Part shown: positions 1-5,637 of the stretch, in pieces
Layout of the letters: every line of letters begins with the position of its first letter
Position numbering within the stretch: position 1 is the first letter of the stretch
DNA from: Bacillota bacterium
GTDB lineage: Bacteria; Bacillota; Clostridia; Lachnospirales; Lachnospiraceae
Direction: 5' to 3'
Length of the DNA: 10,332 nucleotides
NCBI GenBank assembly: GCA_017861355.1
Contig: JAGFXQ010000107.1
Location: forward strand, 1-10,332
The notes under the pieces: generated by a model
Database searches by the model: none
The model's input: the letters and a program-made list of their open reading frames with translations, nothing else
What the model was told of the DNA's origin: nothing
Position numbers and translations under genes: made by a program

Positions 1-211
1 AATAAATGTTAATTCTGGTAATACCATCCTCTCTCGATTTATCAGCAGCAGGTGTTGTAGGTGCTATCGTAGCCTCACTTTCGTCCGTATCAGCAGCGGA
101 TGTGAAATCTGCGGTTGACTTCCATTGATAATACGCGGCTGAAACAGCAACGATGAGGATAACTGCCAGACCGATCAGTATGTACTTATTCATGGTTGAT
201 TTTAGTTTCAT
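1..211 (-). CDS. Membrane-anchored extracytoplasmic protein, N-terminal part only
   Basis: The first 70 codons of a gene that runs off the left edge. It starts at ATG 209-211, with GGGGAG five bases upstream; an in-frame ATG six codons later has no comparable ribosome binding site. The visible protein has a short basic start (MKLKSTMNK), one hydrophobic segment at about residues 10-28 (YILIGLAVILIVAVSAAYY), then a Ser/Thr/Ala/Asp-rich low-complexity stretch at about 32-60 that looks like an extracellular linker. This is a signal anchor or uncleaved signal peptide; no lipobox cysteine is visible. The functional domain must lie beyond the edge, so no function can be named. It begins 52 bp after the PadR gene in the same direction with no terminator between them, so it may be the last gene of the glycosyltransferase-padR operon. 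Confidence 0.75.
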   Translation of the reverse strand, partial: MKLKSTMNKYILIGLAVILIVAVSAAYYQWKSTADFTSAADTDESEATIAPTTPAADKSREDGITRINIY

Positions 212-263
212 TGTTCTCCCCTATAGGATCTTATATATTCTCCCTACTCTGGATATAATTCGC

Positions 264-809
264 TCAGGAGTGCTGCATTTCTTCTATTGTTTCATTACAC
301 CAACGGATCGTGGCTTCACCGGATAGGATACCTCTTCTAAGAACTGCTTTGATAAAACCTGCTCGCTCCTTCGATATTTCCTGAATGCCATGTTCCAAAT
401 CCTTTAGCATTCCAAGATACTTTTCCATGTTCTTTTCATGGATTTCTTTATAACTCTCAAGCATCCTAATTACATTTTCCTTTGGTTGATTGCTTGAAAA
501 CAATAATTTTAACATAAATTCAGAACGTACCGGCTGCTGCATAGTATCTTCCAAAAGCCAGGTTTCAAGCTCCCGCTTTCCCTTTTCCGTTATTCCATAC
601 CGGACTTTCTTTTCATTTATTTCTCCTGAAGCAATTTCAATCATACCATCCTCTAACATCATTTTCAATGTTGGATAGATATGTCCGAAATTTTCATTCC
701 AAAATCCAGAAAGTACATTGTCACTGTACTTTTTTATGTCATATCCGGTACTTGGTGAGATGTTCAAAATCCCCAATATAGCATACATAGATTTATTCTT
801 TAATGCCAT
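264..809 (-). CDS. PadR-family transcriptional regulator
   Basis: A 181-residue winged-helix repressor of the PadR/VanR type. The N-terminal winged helix covers about residues 5-85 and shows the family pattern: Y9-A-I-L-G-I-L, S-TGYDIKK, the recognition region W-N-E-N-F-GHIYPTL, then LEDGMIE and the wing ending in YGITEKGKREL. Residues about 95-175 are charged and helical, matching the C-terminal dimerisation helices of the longer PadR subfamily. I chose ATG 807-809 because AGAGGGG lies six bases upstream and the protein then begins MALKNKSM; the in-frame ATG at 828-830 would overlap the upstream gene by 19 bp and has no good ribosome binding site. The gene begins two bases after the glycosyltransferase stop, so translation is probably coupled. 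It most likely binds the palindromes upstream of the glycosyltransferase and represses its own operon. The inducer is unknown; PadR proteins often respond to phenolics or toxic compounds. Confidence 0.93.
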   Translation of the reverse strand: MALKNKSMYAILGILNISPSTGYDIKKYSDNVLSGFWNENFGHIYPTLKMMLEDGMIEIASGEINEKKVRYGITEKGKRELETWLLEDTMQQPVRSEFMLKLLFSSNQPKENVIRMLESYKEIHEKNMEKYLGMLKDLEHGIQEISKERAGFIKAVLRRGILSGEATIRWCNETIEEMQHS

Positions 810-811
810 TC

Positions 812-2002
812 TTATCCCCTCTCTTTCCATTCATTAATCTGATTTTCCAGTTCCAATACTGTCTGCTGGGGATTAGCAAAATTCCTCATTTCCTTAGAAA
901 TCTGCATACAATTTTCTTTAATTCCTCTCGCCATAATGAGTGTTTCTGTTTTAGATCTCAGCATTTCCGGAGACAATTCCTTTATGCTTTCTGTTATTCC
1001 CAGTTGCATAGATACAAGACGTTTAGCCACCATATGCTGGTCATTAACCAGAGGTAATGCAAGCATCGGAACTCCAAAGTATAAGGCTTCGTTCACGCTG
1101 TTAAAACCTGCATGCGTGATAAATACTTCAGCCCGCTTTAATATCTCAAGCTGTGGAAGAAAGCTCTTAACCAAGAAGTTGGTTGGTATCTCACCAAGTT
1201 GTGAAACATCACACTTCTTTCCAATGGACATGTATACATAATAATCCGTATCACGAAATGACGCGATACATAACTTATAAAAATCCACAAAATCTGTATT
1301 CAGACTGCCAAGTGAGATATAGATAATCTTTCTGTCTCCTATTTCAGTAAAATCCAAATCATGTACTTCCGGTAGCCGATCAATGGATGGACCGATAAAT
1401 AAATAGTCCGGTTCGTGTATTCCCTCATCACCGTTGAAATTACGAGTGGTATATACGATATTCAAATCTCCTTTGCTAGTAAAAACCTGTTCCAAAGATG
1501 GCTCTTCAATTTGATAGCTTTCACAAATTCGTGTTACTATCTGATAGCAATGATCCAGTTGAGGATGAAATCCTGGCTCAAGCATTCTCTGTGGTACCGG
1601 CGCATGACTCATAGCAAAAGAGGAGTGGGAACACACAACAGGAATTTTGGTCATTTGTTTTAAGAAACAAGCTCCTCCGAAATAAGAATCACAAATAACC
1701 AGATCATATCGATCTTCTTTCAACATATCCAAGATCTCAGGCAGCACCACTTCATCATACAAAAGTATACATTCCATCAACATGAAAAACGGATGCCGGT
1801 CTGTCGGGCGGTATTCCTTTAAAAACAGCTCCAACTTGTCACTAAATCCAATCCAACTTGCTCCCATCTTTGTTACCTGTTCCGAAAATGGTTCTGAACA
1901 AAAATAACTGACCCGGTTTCCTCTCTCTGTAAGTTTCTTAATCAGTCCAAGTGTGGGGTTAATATGCCCATACAAATTAGCATTAATAAACAAAACATTC
2001 AT
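812..2002 (-). CDS. GT1-family glycosyltransferase, MGT (macrolide glycosyltransferase) type
   Basis: A 396-residue GT-B enzyme predicted to transfer a sugar from a UDP-sugar to a small hydrophobic acceptor in the cytoplasm. The N-terminal acceptor domain opens with MNVLFINANLYGHINPT; His13 is the expected catalytic base, and Asp105 in LVICDSYF could be its partner. The C-terminal donor domain carries the UGT/MGT signature at about 296-322: THAGFNSVNEAL, then GVPMLALPL and NDQ, with His297, Asn301, Glu305 and Asp321-Gln322 in the usual sugar-nucleotide-binding places. The length fits the 390-430 residues normal for MGT/YjiC enzymes. There is no signal peptide. AAGGAG precedes the ATG. The gene leads an operon with padR two bases downstream, and its promoter is packed with palindromic operators. 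This suggests an inducible enzyme that glycosylates, and so inactivates or modifies, a xenobiotic, antibiotic or phenolic. The actual substrate cannot be read from the sequence. Confidence 0.92.
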   Translation of the reverse strand: MNVLFINANLYGHINPTLGLIKKLTERGNRVSYFCSEPFSEQVTKMGASWIGFSDKLELFLKEYRPTDRHPFFMLMECILLYDEVVLPEILDMLKEDRYDLVICDSYFGGACFLKQMTKIPVVCSHSSFAMSHAPVPQRMLEPGFHPQLDHCYQIVTRICESYQIEEPSLEQVFTSKGDLNIVYTTRNFNGDEGIHEPDYLFIGPSIDRLPEVHDLDFTEIGDRKIIYISLGSLNTDFVDFYKLCIASFRDTDYYVYMSIGKKCDVSQLGEIPTNFLVKSFLPQLEILKRAEVFITHAGFNSVNEALYFGVPMLALPLVNDQHMVAKRLVSMQLGITESIKELSPEMLRSKTETLIMARGIKENCMQISKEMRNFANPQQTVLELENQINEWKERG

Positions 2003-2018
2003 GACAACTCATCTCCTT

Positions 2019-2063
2019 ATTTCACACTCTGATATTGTAATATTCTATATCAGAACGCGATAG
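2019..2063. promoter_or_regulatory. Two degenerate copies of the same operator (O3, O4)
   Basis: O3 (2047-2063, ATATCAGAACGCGATAG) matches the O2 repeat ATATCAGAGTGATATAG at 13 of 17 positions. O4 (2019-2035, ATTTCACACTCTGATAT) keeps one intact half, CACTCTGATAT, and a weaker partner. Centre-to-centre distances along the array are about 26, 24 and 28 bp, which would suit repeated dimers spaced along the leader down to the ribosome binding site. Confidence 0.55.
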
Positions 2064-2071
2064 TATATTTT

Positions 2072-2113
2072 ATATCAGAGTGATATAGTTGAATTCTATA
2101 TCACTCTGATATA
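2072..2113. promoter_or_regulatory. Two perfect palindromic operators (predicted PadR sites O1 and O2)
   Basis: O1 (2098-2112, ATATCACTCTGATAT) and O2 (2072-2086, ATATCAGAGTGATAT) are each ATATCA-N3-TGATAT palindromes and are exact reverse complements of each other. With flanking bases they form an 18-bp perfect inverted repeat (2071-2088 and 2096-2113) around TTGAATT. O1 fills the -35/-10 spacer and O2 covers the predicted start site. The AT-rich dyads resemble PadR-type sites in general layout. Assignment to the downstream PadR is inferred from position. Confidence 0.75.
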
Positions 2114-2121
2114 TATGTCAA
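2093..2121 (-). promoter_or_regulatory. Promoter of the glycosyltransferase-padR operon
   Basis: On the minus strand a perfect -35 (TTGACA, 2116-2121) is separated by 17 bases from a near-perfect -10 (TAGAAT, 2093-2098). Transcription should start near 2086, leaving a leader of about 84 nt. A 15-bp palindrome fills the spacer, and another sits at the predicted start site, so a bound dimer would directly block RNA polymerase. Confidence 0.8.
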
Positions 2122-2188
2122 GATGATTTGAACCCCAGAATGCTCTTAATCACTGTTTGTATATGCTTTCATCTACTTGAAAACTCAA

Positions 2189-2860
2189 TTAAACTAAGAT
2201 CTTCTCCTTCACATCTATCTTTTCTATAATCCCATCTATTTTTTCTTTCGCATTCTCAATCGCAGTTCTTTTATCCTCTTCCGTAGTACCTGTTCCATCT
2301 ACTAACAGCCTTTCAAATTTATTGATACCAATAAATTTCATAATATCTTCAACATAATTCAGTCCTCTATTTAGGATTGGCCGAGTCATCCATGGTATGT
2401 TACCACCTGATGATTGAATATAGACTACTGTCCTGGATTTATCATTTAGTAGCCCTTCCGGTTTTTCTCCTTTCTCAGGGAAGGTTATTGTTTTATTGGT
2501 TTGTACAATGCAATCTATATATTCCTTTAATGGTGCAGGAAATGATAAACTCCACATAGGTGCAGCGATTACATAAACATCTGCTGCTATAAATTGATCA
2601 CAAAGCTCCACAATTTTATGAACTTCCTGTTGCTCTTTTTCCGGTAGTTTTCTTGCTGTTTCTTCGCTTACAATACAATTTCTGCTTTCAAAATATTCAT
2701 ATTCCAGTCTAGGTATATGTTCCTTATACAAATCCAGCTCCTCAATATTAAAATCTGGATTCTTTTCCAAAAACCTGCTTACAAAGGCTCTTCCAACAGT
2801 TTTACTTACAGACAAATGCTCCGGCTTTGAATTAACGGTAATATATAATAACTTTTTCAA
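2189..2860 (-). CDS. azoR: FMN-dependent NADH-azoreductase-like flavoprotein (AzoR/AcpD family)
   Basis: A 223-residue flavodoxin-fold oxidoreductase. The start MKKLLYITVNSKP and the following HLSVSK (Ser17, Ser19) fit the FMN-phosphate loop of the AzoR family. AAPMWSLSFPAPLKEYID at about 99-116 corresponds to the P-M-Y/W-N-F-x-x-P-x-x-L-K-x-Y-I-D signature that wraps the isoalloxazine ring, and SSGGN at about 150-154 is the second flavin loop. The family uses NAD(P)H to reduce azo bonds, quinones and nitroaromatics by two-electron transfer in the cytoplasm. The length is slightly above the usual 200-212. AAGGAGATG lies upstream of the ATG. It is 187 bp upstream of the glycosyltransferase gene in the same direction with no clear terminator between, so readthrough into that operon is possible. 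An inverted repeat at its promoter suggests control by a redox- or quinone-sensing repressor. Confidence 0.88.
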   Translation of the reverse strand: MKKLLYITVNSKPEHLSVSKTVGRAFVSRFLEKNPDFNIEELDLYKEHIPRLEYEYFESRNCIVSEETARKLPEKEQQEVHKIVELCDQFIAADVYVIAAPMWSLSFPAPLKEYIDCIVQTNKTITFPEKGEKPEGLLNDKSRTVVYIQSSGGNIPWMTRPILNRGLNYVEDIMKFIGINKFERLLVDGTGTTEEDKRTAIENAKEKIDGIIEKIDVKEKILV

Positions 2861-2875
2861 AACAACATCTCCTTT

Positions 2876-2913
2876 ATACTAAATAATATTTTATCTTAGT
2901 ATTTGGATTACTA
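2876..2913. promoter_or_regulatory. Inverted repeats over the azoreductase promoter (possible HxlR-type operator)
   Basis: ATACTAA (2876-2882) and TTAGTAT (2896-2902) form a perfect 7-bp inverted repeat spanning the -10. A second pair, TAGTA (2897-2901) and TACTA (2909-2913), spans the spacer. TACTA/TAGTA half-sites are known from HxlR-family operators such as that of Bacillus YodB, which controls an azoreductase gene. No HxlR gene lies in this window, so the regulator is an inference. Confidence 0.4.
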
Positions 2914-2917
2914 TCAA
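2888..2917 (-). promoter_or_regulatory. Predicted promoter of the azoreductase gene
   Basis: On the minus strand, TTGATA (-35, 2912-2917) and TAAAAT (-10, 2888-2893) are 18 bases apart. This would start transcription about 20 bases upstream of the start codon, or slightly more. The elements are good but not perfect, and the DNA is AT-rich, so alternative positions are possible. Confidence 0.5.
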
Positions 2918-2930
2918 TTTTTATAACCAT

Positions 2931-2961
2931 AAAAACTCCCGATATTTTGACTTTCGGGAGT
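2931..2961 (-). terminator. Rho-independent terminator upstream of the azoreductase promoter
   Basis: ACTCCCGA (2935-2942) and TCGGGAGT (2954-2961) form a perfect 8-bp stem with an 11-base loop. On the minus strand the stem is followed directly by TTTTTAT. It would stop minus-strand transcripts arriving from the right, antisense to the lipoprotein gene, before they reach azoR. Confidence 0.7.
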
Positions 2962-2984
2962 AGAACTATAAAAATTTATAAAAC

Positions 2985-3003
2985 AGTAATAATTATCATT
3001 ATT
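2985..3003. promoter_or_regulatory. Possible Fur-like box overlapping the -35
   Basis: AGTAATAATTATCATTATT matches the classical 19-bp Fur consensus (GATAATGATAATCATTATC) at 14 positions by eye, with inverted AATAAT/ATTATT arms. It overlaps the first bases of the -35, where a repressor would work. The surrounding DNA is very AT-rich, so chance similarity cannot be excluded. Confidence 0.35.
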
Positions 3004-3030
3004 GACTTCCTTCAACTAACAATTTATAAT
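3002..3030 (+). promoter_or_regulatory. Promoter of the cytochrome b5-like lipoprotein gene
   Basis: TTGACT (-35, 3002-3007) and a perfect TATAAT (-10, 3025-3030) are 17 bases apart. Transcription should begin near 3037, about 15 bases before the start codon, just before the AAAGGAG ribosome binding site at about 3037-3043. The leader is therefore very short. Confidence 0.75.
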
Positions 3031-3051
3031 GTAAAATAAAGGAGTGATATA

Positions 3052-3399
3052 ATGAAAAGAATAAAATTCATCATAATTTGTTTTATGCTATTATCCTCTG
3101 TTTTATTGATAAGCTGTTCCAAGAAAGAATATGATAGTACAACTAATAATTCTAGTACTAATTCCGAAACCAAGACATTTACTATTGACGAATTAAAGAC
3201 ATATGACGGTCAAAATGGTAATCCTGCATATGTTGCTGTTGATGGTATCGTATATGATGTAACTGATGCAGATGGATGGAATAATGGTAAACACAAAAAT
3301 GGTATTGTTGCCGGAGTGGATTTAACTAGTAAATTGGCAGAATCCCCCCATGGAGCTAAAGTATTAAATGATTTACCAGTGGTAGGCAAGCTTGAATGA
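3052..3399 (+). CDS. Lipoprotein with a cytochrome b5-like heme/steroid-binding domain
   Basis: A 115-residue exported protein. MKRIKFIIICFMLLSSVLLISC is a lipoprotein signal peptide; Cys22 follows the lipobox LLIS and would be lipidated and hold the protein on the outer face of the membrane. A Ser/Thr/Asn-rich spacer covers about 25-42. Residues 43-115 form a compact cytochrome b5-like domain, with the family landmarks FTIDELKTYDG, AYVAVDGIVYDVT, a Trp (DADGW) and GKHKNG. His81 and His100 (SPHG) are the candidate heme ligands. This short single-domain version occurs in many anaerobic Firmicutes and is thought to bind heme or a related small hydrophobic molecule; its physiological role is not established. 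It is the only plus-strand gene here and forms a single-gene unit between its own promoter and a strong terminator. AAAGGAG lies eight bases before the ATG. Confidence 0.88.
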   Translation: MKRIKFIIICFMLLSSVLLISCSKKEYDSTTNNSSTNSETKTFTIDELKTYDGQNGNPAYVAVDGIVYDVTDADGWNNGKHKNGIVAGVDLTSKLAESPHGAKVLNDLPVVGKLE

Positions 3400-3476
3400 G
3401 TTCATAAAAGATATATAGCTGGTTCCCGCCAATGAAAAACGAAAATATAGTTACATATATCATAAACCACAAGAAG

Positions 3477-3534
3477 AAAAGCCATAGTTCAAGAATAATT
3501 TATTTACTCTTTGAGCTGATGGCTTTTGTTTTTT
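3477..3534 (+). terminator. Long stem-loop terminator, probably bidirectional
   Basis: AAAAGCCAT (3477-3485) pairs perfectly with ATGGCTTTT (3519-3527). The stem continues inward with AGTTCAA (3486-3492) against TTGAGCT (3511-3517), past a bulged G and one G-U pair. On the plus strand it runs into TTTTGTTTTTT. On the minus strand it is followed by TTTTCTTCTT, so it can also end the transcript of the small membrane protein gene. Confidence 0.85.
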
Positions 3535-3604
3535 GACTAAGTCCAATGGTCAACTTGTCCTCAAACACCGCAATTCTCACGATATGCGGAATTATTTTAG
3601 TTTT
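3500..3604 (-). pseudogene. Possible C-terminal fragment of a lost gene
   Basis: On the minus strand, a stop-free stretch without a start codon reads KKTKIIPHIVRIAVFEDK followed by LTIGLSQKTKAISSKSK and a stop at 3500-3502. It looks protein-like and is richer in G+C than the DNA around it, but stops (TAA TAG) lie just upstream in the same frame, and its end overlaps the terminator stem. I do not recognise the family. It may be the tail of a gene left by a deletion, or chance. Confidence 0.25.
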
Positions 3605-3870
3605 CTTCTATTATGATAAATATCAGCAGTAATGGAAGTTATAATCGAACTCAATATAGCGGTTAAGAAAAACAATCCCATTACAAATTTACCCAATGCT
3701 TTAAATCCTTCCGATGAAGCACTGCGCATGGTAATAAAATAGTAAATCATAAAAGGAATCATAATTATTATAGGTATATATTTCATATACCTCTTTTTCT
3801 TAAATACTCGGTCCAATATTAAAGTAACTAAAATCGAAGTTATTACAATGATCGTTAAACTTATCTCCAT
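3592..3870 (-). CDS. Small membrane protein, three predicted helices
   Basis: A 92-residue protein I do not recognise. Three hydrophobic segments lie at about residues 3-20, 31-48 and 61-82. The basic patch FKKKRYMK (about 23-30) follows the first helix and RRKLK ends the chain, so by the positive-inside rule the first loop and the C-terminus would be cytoplasmic. A very strong ribosome binding site (AAGGAGG) precedes the ATG, so it is likely a real, translated gene. It starts 90 bp downstream of the 542-residue GyrI-domain protein in the same direction, with no convincing promoter of its own, so it may be co-transcribed with that gene. The strand-opposed lipoprotein gene and the stem-loop to the left close the unit. 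No catalytic or binding motif is visible. Confidence 0.7.
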   Translation of the reverse strand: MEISLTIIVITSILVTLILDRVFKKKRYMKYIPIIIMIPFMIYYFITMRSASSEGFKALGKFVMGLFFLTAILSSIITSITADIYHNRRKLK

Positions 3871-3926
3871 AAAAACTCCTCCTTCCTGTTTTATTATTAG
3901 ACGATTAATATATTACTTATGTTCCA

Positions 3927-3949
3927 ATATGAAAACCACGGCTTCATAT
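3927..3949 (-). other. Inverted repeat between two minus-strand genes
   Basis: ATATGAA (3927-3933) and TTCATAT (3943-3949) are perfect arms, and the inner AACC/GG bases can extend the stem with a bulge. No U-tract follows on either strand, so it is a poor terminator candidate. It could be an mRNA-stabilising or processing hairpin between the 542-residue protein gene and the small membrane protein gene, or an operator. Confidence 0.3.
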
Positions 3950-3960
3950 CCAATTCCCTA

Positions 3961-5589
3961 TTAAGATCTCTTAATTTTTGAAACAGTCTCTGCGAAATCA
4001 AAAAGTCCTTTTATGTTTTCTACTTCCTTCTTATCAATATACCTCCAGGTCAAGTTAGGGAACAAAGGACATTTCCCTGACTTATTACCATTGCATTCCA
4101 GGTTTAATGCGAGGGGCAATCTCATTCCTGTTTTATCCATCTGAGTACAATATCCGCAGCTGTCGCAATTCTTAGTTCTTGAAAAGGTCAGCTCCTTCAG
4201 CTCATTACTCATTTCATCAAAGTGGTTGAGTACTAATCTGAAGTTTGGTACACGGAAAGAAAATGTCATTTGCTCTCTTCTCTTCCAACTAAATGAAAAA
4301 ACTGCATTTCCCTTCTGTTTATCGCGATACTCCTTATCCCAATGGATACCAGCCTCATCAAAATACCTGTGAAAGCCTATGCCTTCAAAAAATTGTTCTA
4401 ACTCTTTCAATAGTGTGCTGTCATCAATAATATTTCCAAATAAATGCTCCGCACTATATTTCATACTGTCATACATGCAATATAGAAATCTTACTATCTC
4501 TCCCTTCGGTGAGTTAGCCTTCTTATCATAGAGAAGCTTCCATGCAGGAAAAAGCTCCGGATACTCTTTGCTATAGAATATAGTCGATGTGTCAGTGCTT
4601 TGAGAGAATAAACCGAATTGCTCCAATTGCAGCAGTCTTTTCTTAACAAACTTCATATTTCCCTTATCTACGTACAGTTTATTATCTTTTACTTCACCAC
4701 ACTCACCGAGCTTATATAGATAAGCATAAAAATCGAAAAGAACCTTCTCCGTTTTTCTCATCTTATCATCTAATTCCGGTTTACTATTATTTAGCATCCA
4801 AACTTCATAAAACTCATCCTTTTCTTGCTGAAGATTTACCAAAGAAGGATTGTTATAGATTCTGTTTATCACTTCTTGTAAAAATCCATGCATTTGTCTT
4901 TGGGATGTCTCACTTACTCTATCGTCTTCTATGGGAATGCATATTGGATAAGTACTCTTATAGCCATAGATACAGCGTTGTGCAAGGCTGTCAAAGTCCT
5001 TTCTAACCTTACCCATATCCTTAACCATCTCAATCTCTTTCCTATCATTCTCTGTTGGTAGCTTCTTACACGGGCAATAATAGTCCATGATAAGGATTTT
5101 TTCTCCCATATAACGTGGAACCCCAAACCTGTGAAATGAGTAATACTGCATTTCATATCCGCCTGCAGAAGGATCTACATCATATCCATATTCTTTCATG
5201 GCCTGTATCACCTGTTCGTGAGCTCCGGCATATAAGTCAGCATCCTCTTCACGTCCCTGTATCCATCCTACACCCATCAGGCATTCCGGCAAGTCTCTGC
5301 TGATGTATCCGGTTGGAACAGAGGTACCCGCTTTCGTCAGCACACCTGCAATATACTCACAAGTACTGCCTTGGAGATCAAAATCACCGATCCACCCTAT
5401 GGTATCCCTTTCTTCGGTTAAGCGACCCGGAATATTTCCCAAAAAATCCATGCTACCATCCTGCCACATCCTACTCCAGAGGTTCGTAGTCATATTATCT
5501 CCCTCTGGGTTTAAACTCATCCTAACCTTTTTTCCGATTAAGCGTACCGCAGGAAATCTTTTTACTTCAAACCTTATAAGTTTTGACAT
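3961..5589 (-). CDS. GyrI-like domain protein with a large C-terminal region and five-cysteine motif
   Basis: A 542-residue protein without signal peptide or membrane segments. Residues 1 to about 175 resemble the GyrI-like (AraC effector-binding/SOUL-fold) ligand-binding domain: FEVKRFPAVRLIGKKV at the start, W and IPG motifs, IGW, EYIAGV, VPTGYISRDLPE, then YSFHRFGVPRYMGEKILI. The domain closes with CPC (Cys172, Cys174). No AraC helix-turn-helix is attached. Residues about 190-460 are mostly helical and charged, and I cannot assign them. The C-terminal part has Cys475, Cys478, Cys481, Cys499 and Cys507, spaced C-x2-C-x2-C-x17-C-x7-CP, followed by LFPNLTW; this suggests a bound metal (zinc, or less likely an iron-sulfur cluster). 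Related GyrI-plus-Cys-tail proteins occur in Clostridia, usually without known function. AAAGGAG precedes the ATG. It is the downstream neighbour of an AraC regulator with the same kind of ligand domain. Confidence 0.8.
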   Translation of the reverse strand: MSKLIRFEVKRFPAVRLIGKKVRMSLNPEGDNMTTNLWSRMWQDGSMDFLGNIPGRLTEERDTIGWIGDFDLQGSTCEYIAGVLTKAGTSVPTGYISRDLPECLMGVGWIQGREEDADLYAGAHEQVIQAMKEYGYDVDPSAGGYEMQYYSFHRFGVPRYMGEKILIMDYYCPCKKLPTENDRKEIEMVKDMGKVRKDFDSLAQRCIYGYKSTYPICIPIEDDRVSETSQRQMHGFLQEVINRIYNNPSLVNLQQEKDEFYEVWMLNNSKPELDDKMRKTEKVLFDFYAYLYKLGECGEVKDNKLYVDKGNMKFVKKRLLQLEQFGLFSQSTDTSTIFYSKEYPELFPAWKLLYDKKANSPKGEIVRFLYCMYDSMKYSAEHLFGNIIDDSTLLKELEQFFEGIGFHRYFDEAGIHWDKEYRDKQKGNAVFSFSWKRREQMTFSFRVPNFRLVLNHFDEMSNELKELTFSRTKNCDSCGYCTQMDKTGMRLPLALNLECNGNKSGKCPLFPNLTWRYIDKKEVENIKGLFDFAETVSKIKRS

Positions 5590-5637
5590 GTTCTGTCTCT
5601 CCTTTCGTCTAATTTATAACGTTTCTACATTGTTTCC

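Noticed and set aside
810..830. Upstream in-frame ATG (828-830) as the PadR start
   Set aside because: It has no good ribosome binding site and would overlap the glycosyltransferase gene by 19 bp. The ATG at 807-809 has AGAGGGG at proper spacing and gives the normal PadR N-terminus.
2071..2113. 18-bp inverted repeat as a transcription terminator
   Set aside because: It is AT-rich, overlaps a consensus promoter, consists of two internal palindromes and has no following T-run on the minus strand. An operator explains it better.
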